Source: AP-15 sp963698995 (GTDB taxonomy: Bacteria; Pseudomonadota; Alphaproteobacteria; ATCC43930; CGMCC-115725). From it: 64,000 bases of DNA. A program made the translations under genes and the position numbers. The notes under the pieces are model-generated. The model worked only from the letters and a program-made list of their open reading frames with translations. It did not search any database and had not been told where the DNA came from. Below are positions 60,818 through 64,000 of this stretch, piece by piece. How positions within the stretch are numbered: position 1 is the first letter of the stretch; each line of letters begins with the position of its first letter. The stretch is taken from positions 62,001 to 126,000 of the forward strand of contig CAVOTD010000027.1 in assembly GCA_963698995.1 (NCBI GenBank), given 5' to 3'.

Positions 60818-61945
60818 TTAAACCTTCTCCCGCTGACAACCTTCGAGCGCCGCCATGGTCAGCTGCATGAACCCATCCATCGCCGCCGGATCGGTCCAGC
60901 GCAGCACCGCAACGAGGTTGTTGTCCGGGTCGATCCAGGTCAGGTTGCCGCCGGCGCCACGCGCATAGTAACTTCGCGAAAAGGCGCTCGGATAGAGGGC
61001 GCGACCGGTGTTGAGCCACCACAGATAGCCGTAATTGCGGTAGAGGGGGCAGGGCGCGAGCATGCGTTCGATCCAGGCTTCGGAGAGGATGCGCCGGCTG
61101 CCCCACATGCCGCGGCGCAAAAGCAGAAGCCCGATCCGCGCCTGATCGCGCGCGCTAATAGAGACCCCGCCACCCCAATGGCCGCCGCCCGCGACCGATT
61201 GCACCCGGCGTCCGTCGATCTCGACATAGGAATTTCGGTAGCCGTGCCAGTCCCAATTGGCAGAGGCGCCAATCGGCTCCATCACCAGTTCGCGAAATAC
61301 CTCGGGCAAAGGCCGGCGCCATATCCGCAACAGGGCCAGGCTCAGGCGGTTGACGCGGACGTCGTTGTATTCCCAGAACTCGCCCGGCGACCGCAGGTCG
61401 CGGTGACTCCCCTTTGACGCGGCGCGCGGGCGGCCGCCGACGGCGCGGTTGCGGTCGATCAGATCGGGTTTGTCCCACAGCACCCCCTCCCACTCGGAGG
61501 TCTGCTGCAACAGATGGTGCCAGGTGATCCCGTCATTGTGCGGCGGATCGAATCCGCCGTCATCGACCAGGCGACGAACCTCCTCGTGCGGGTCGCCGAT
61601 CAGCCCGCAATCCCAGGCGAGACCGGCGAGAATCGAGAGATAGCTCTTGGCGACGCTGAACGTCATGTCGGCCCGCGCGGTGTCGCCCCACTCGGCGAGG
61701 ACGTGTCCGCCGCGCAGCATGAGGCCGTTAGGCCCGCCGCGAGGGCGGACCGGCCCGAGCGTCTCGTTCCACGGCGGCTGCTCCTCGAAGTTCTGGGTGA
61801 CCATCGCCTCGAGGTCGCGCGCCCAGGGCGTCTCGTGTTCGCCGGCCTGCCGGACCGCGGCGGCGAGGGCGTCCGGATCGAGCCCGACTTCACCGGGTAT
61901 GGCACGCGTCCACGCCCCGGGGTGCGGCGGCGGGAAATAGGTCAT
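60818..61945 (-). CDS. Beta-lactamase-fold serine hydrolase
   Basis: A 375-residue class-C beta-lactamase/esterase-type protein. The catalytic SxxK is in MTFSVAKSYLSILAG, the YxN-like site in FWEYNDVRVNRLSLAL, and the third motif near RGAGGNLTWID. No signal peptide is visible, so it is probably cytoplasmic and acts as an esterase or amidase rather than an antibiotic lactamase. ATG 61945 is the family-like start. Confidence 0.85.
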   Translation of the reverse strand: MTYFPPPHPGAWTRAIPGEVGLDPDALAAAVRQAGEHETPWARDLEAMVTQNFEEQPPWNETLGPVRPRGGPNGLMLRGGHVLAEWGDTARADMTFSVAKSYLSILAGLAWDCGLIGDPHEEVRRLVDDGGFDPPHNDGITWHHLLQQTSEWEGVLWDKPDLIDRNRAVGGRPRAASKGSHRDLRSPGEFWEYNDVRVNRLSLALLRIWRRPLPEVFRELVMEPIGASANWDWHGYRNSYVEIDGRRVQSVAGGGHWGGGVSISARDQARIGLLLLRRGMWGSRRILSEAWIERMLAPCPLYRNYGYLWWLNTGRALYPSAFSRSYYARGAGGNLTWIDPDNNLVAVLRWTDPAAMDGFMQLTMAALEGCQREKV

Positions 61946-62087
61946 CGGCGCTCCGTCTCGGCTGGGGTTGACTTTCGGGTCTTCGGTACGACCTCGTAGA
62001 GAAAGCGGCGGTGACGCCGCTAAGACTGGCAATTCGGCGGAAAAGCTTGCTAGAGTAATCTTTCGTCACCGCTCCGAGGTCGTCGCA

Positions 62088-62339
62088 ATGGGTTCCTTCA
62101 GCTTGATGCATTGGATCGTGGTCTTGGCCATTATCCTCATTCTGTTCGGTGCCGGGAAGCTGCCCCGCGTGATGGGCGATTTCGCCAAGGGTATCAAGGC
62201 ATTCAAGGCGGGGATGAAGGAGGAGGACGAGGAGGCCGAAACGCCGGCGGCGCCCGCCCAGGTGCCGCCTCCTGCGGCCTCTGCCGCGCCGGCCGCCAGC
62301 GTTGTTGAACGCGCGCGCGAGCCCGCCAAGACCGTCTAG
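62088..62339 (+). CDS. tatA: Twin-arginine translocase subunit TatA/E
   Basis: An 83-residue TatA: membrane segment SLMHWIVVLAIILILFGAGKLPRVMGDFAKGIKAFKAGMKEED, with the FGxxKLP hinge and amphipathic helix, then an Ala/Pro-rich tail. It forms the protein-conducting part of the Tat system. tatB and tatC are not next to it, as often in cases where tatA is a separate gene. The Tat-like signals on the 1.6-5.6 kb binding proteins would be clients. Confidence 0.92.
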   Translation: MGSFSLMHWIVVLAIILILFGAGKLPRVMGDFAKGIKAFKAGMKEEDEEAETPAAPAQVPPPAASAAPAASVVERAREPAKTV

Positions 62340-62360
62340 ATCTACCGAGACCGTTCGGGC

Positions 62361-62783
62361 GTGCCGGGGGTGCGCGATGCGCCGACGCGCGAACCCATCC
62401 TGCCCGCCCTTAATCACCGCGTCGAGATCCGCACCAGCCACGGTCGAGGTCGCGGCGTATTCGCTCGCGTAGCGATCGCTCCCGGGACCTTGATCGAGGC
62501 AGCCCCGGTAATCATCTTGCCGGCCGCGGACTGTCCGGCACTCGATCGCACGATCATCTACGACTACTATTTCCACTGGGACGGCGACCCCGACGGGGAG
62601 GGTCGCGGCGCGCTTGGGCTCGGCGTGGTCACCCTGTGCAATCATTCGAGCCGGCCGCGCGCCCGTGTCGATCGCAATTACCTCCAGCTGACCCTCGATC
62701 TGATCGCCACCGCTCCGATCGCGCCAGGAGAGGAGGTGACAATCGATTACGGCTGCATCCTGTGGTTCGAGCCGCGCGAATAG
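62361..62783 (+). CDS. SET-domain protein
   Basis: A ~140-residue stand-alone SET domain. Motifs in order are VEIRTSHGRGRGVFARVAIAPGTLIEAAPVI, GLGVVTLCNHSSRPRARVDR (the NHS motif) and APGEEVTIDYGCILWF (catalytic GEE.TIDYG). It would be a small SAM-dependent lysine methyltransferase-like protein; no target is known. The start is GTG 62361 or another GTG nine bases later; no strong ribosome site decides. It is 21 bp after tatA. Confidence 0.82.
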   Translation: MPGVRDAPTREPILPALNHRVEIRTSHGRGRGVFARVAIAPGTLIEAAPVIILPAADCPALDRTIIYDYYFHWDGDPDGEGRGALGLGVVTLCNHSSRPRARVDRNYLQLTLDLIATAPIAPGEEVTIDYGCILWFEPRE

Positions 62784-62865
62784 TTGGTGCCGGCGTTCAG
62801 CCGGCGTGGTTGAAGGCGGCGAGGAAGCTCGGCAGGAAATTCTCCATGCCCTGATACGGCGGCAT

Positions 62866-64000
62866 TTAAGTCGGGACGAGGCCGGGGACGTATCCTGCTG
62901 CAATAAAGGGAGCAATGAGGGTCGGGTCGCGCGACAGCACGTGGATCGGCACGGTCCATTGTCGAAGCTCGCCTCCGACGACTGCCGGCGGCTGGTGGTC
63001 GCCGAGCAGGATGACCAGTCCGCTGCCGTTTACCCGTTTGGCGAGCCAGTCGCCGAGCACGGCGAAATCATACTGCAGGCTCTTCAGATAGCCGGACGCC
63101 AGCGCGGTCCAGTCGGGTTGGCGATAGATCTCCTCCCAGGCCGTTGCCGGCACACTCGCAAAAGCCCCGCAATCCCTCCAATCGGAGAGATAAGGCGGCA
63201 CCGGCGAAAACGGGATGTGGCTCGACACGAGCACAATCTGAATGAAAACCGGCGGTTCGGGAGCGAGCGCCGAGCGGATCGCCGTGGCGCGATCCAGCGT
63301 GAACTGATCGGGGATCGCGAACCAGCCGAAAGCCGGACCGCGATAGTCGAGCTCCGCAGCATACACCTCGCGGTCGAAATCCCAGGCGCGAGCCTCTGCA
63401 GAGGGCGCCTTGGTGCCCGGCATGATGTCAATCGCGCGCCACCCGGCATTCTTTAAATAGCCCGGCAGCAGTTTGCGGCCGGAACCCAGCAGCTGCGAGT
63501 AGAGCACCGGATCGTTGAGGCGAACCCCACTCGCCATCGTCGCATGGGCGAGCCACGAGCCGCCGCCAAAAGTTGGCGAGACCAGCCGGTTCGACGCGAT
63601 TGTGTAGCCGGATCCGCGCAGCGCCGCTTCGAACTGAGCGAGCGATCCTTGCAGCGAGGCGCGGAACTCGGGTGTATCGAACACCGCGGTGCCGTAGGAT
63701 TCGATGTAGACGAGATAAACGTCGCGATGTTTGAGGCCGGTCAGGTCGCTGATCGGGGGACCCGGCGTTGTCAACGCGGGCGGCAGCTCGACGCCGGCTC
63801 CGCTGGGGCTGCGCCAGCTCCGATCCAGCGCGGCCGCATGCCGCACGAGGTCAACACCGAGTCCGGTGGCTAAGGGACGCCACTCGGCCGCCACGAATGA
63901 GGTTAGGCTCAACGCCGTGCCCAGGAAAACCGCCGCGCCGATGGCAATTCGTCGATCGGTGAAGACGAACAGCACTCTGCGCCAAATCCAATAGACGAAC
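62866..64000 (-). CDS. Sulfatase-fold membrane hydrolase (5' end outside window)
   Basis: At least 378 residues. The frame is still open at the right edge (FVYWIWRRVLFVFTDRR), so the N-terminus lies outside. A membrane segment (AIGAAVFLGTALSLTSFVAAEW) is followed by an alkaline-phosphatase/sulfatase-type domain: DVYLVYIESYGTAVFDTPEF (metal and nucleophile region), LVSPTFGGGSWLAHATMASG and LVILLGDHQPPAVVGG (metal-binding DH). It resembles LtaS/OpgB-like phosphotransferases of the envelope. The exact substrate is unknown. Confidence 0.82.
   Translation of the reverse strand, partial: FVYWIWRRVLFVFTDRRIAIGAAVFLGTALSLTSFVAAEWRPLATGLGVDLVRHAAALDRSWRSPSGAGVELPPALTTPGPPISDLTGLKHRDVYLVYIESYGTAVFDTPEFRASLQGSLAQFEAALRGSGYTIASNRLVSPTFGGGSWLAHATMASGVRLNDPVLYSQLLGSGRKLLPGYLKNAGWRAIDIMPGTKAPSAEARAWDFDREVYAAELDYRGPAFGWFAIPDQFTLDRATAIRSALAPEPPVFIQIVLVSSHIPFSPVPPYLSDWRDCGAFASVPATAWEEIYRQPDWTALASGYLKSLQYDFAVLGDWLAKRVNGSGLVILLGDHQPPAVVGGELRQWTVPIHVLSRDPTLIAPFIAAGYVPGLVPT

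Overview
The window is about 64 kb of high-GC DNA from an alphaproteobacterium, most likely of the Rhodospirillales type. This is inferred from the gene order mdh-sucC-sucD-odhA-odhB-lpd, the lpd/xerC/DUF484/priA neighbourhood, rplM-rpsI next to an enoyl-CoA hydratase and a CoA-binding protein, a coq7-type ubiquinone gene and a B12-dependent ribonucleotide reductase. Twin-arginine-like signals on the binding proteins fit the tatA gene near the right end.

Layout. 1-6.0 kb: branched-chain amino acid type ABC transporter (livH end, livM) followed by three tandem paralogous substrate-binding proteins and a fourth copy reduced to its two ends. 6.0-14.4 kb: YdcF and PlsC, a DUF29 protein, nrdJ, a cell-wall hydrolase fusion, DUF2252, a Gly/Trp repeat protein and TenA, with a relic of the nrdJ 3' end at 13.2 kb. 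14.6-28.0 kb: flavin enzymes, an overlapping LLM-ChaC-UDG-MBL operon, rpsI/rplM and a PrpD/TcuA pair. 28-33.5 kb: a toxin-antitoxin pair, an intact IS630 element and a 3.5-kb IS1-like transposon with cargo. 34.4-45.8 kb: ABC exporter, Uma2, YqaA, DsbB, Coq7, PriA, DUF484, XerC, two Lin0512 proteins, a nitroreductase and a CMD protein. 45.8-54.6 kb: complete 2-oxoglutarate dehydrogenase/succinyl-CoA synthetase/malate dehydrogenase operon on the minus strand. 54.6-64 kb: dienelactone hydrolase, cupin, tRNA-Gly, an IS1595-like unit, a transglycosylase lipoprotein, GST, a beta-lactamase-fold hydrolase, TatA, a SET protein and a sulfatase-fold protein.

The most notable structure is the unit at 30049-33537. 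It has perfect 18-bp terminal inverted repeats, is flanked by a perfect 8-bp target duplication, and carries an internally deleted IS1-type transposase. Its cargo is a three-gene operon (AlbA_2/HATPase protein, a 98-aa protein, a 221-aa helical protein) preceded by a small HTH gene and twin palindromic operators. It looks like a small mobile regulatory or defence-type module. A second compact unit at 56141-57516, next to tRNA-Gly, combines a broken IS1595-type transposase, a tRNA-Leu-like sequence with an apparent 21-nt insertion, three tandem hairpins sharing one core, and a small passenger gene.

Caution: many ordinary genes, including single-copy essential ones (rplM, rpsI, mdh, nrdJ), are broken by single-base shifts, mostly extra bases. 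This points to consensus errors in the assembly rather than real gene decay. I annotate those loci as genes and state where the frame changes. Internal deletions (fourth binding protein, sorbosone-type dehydrogenase, IS1 transposase) cannot be explained that way and are probably real.
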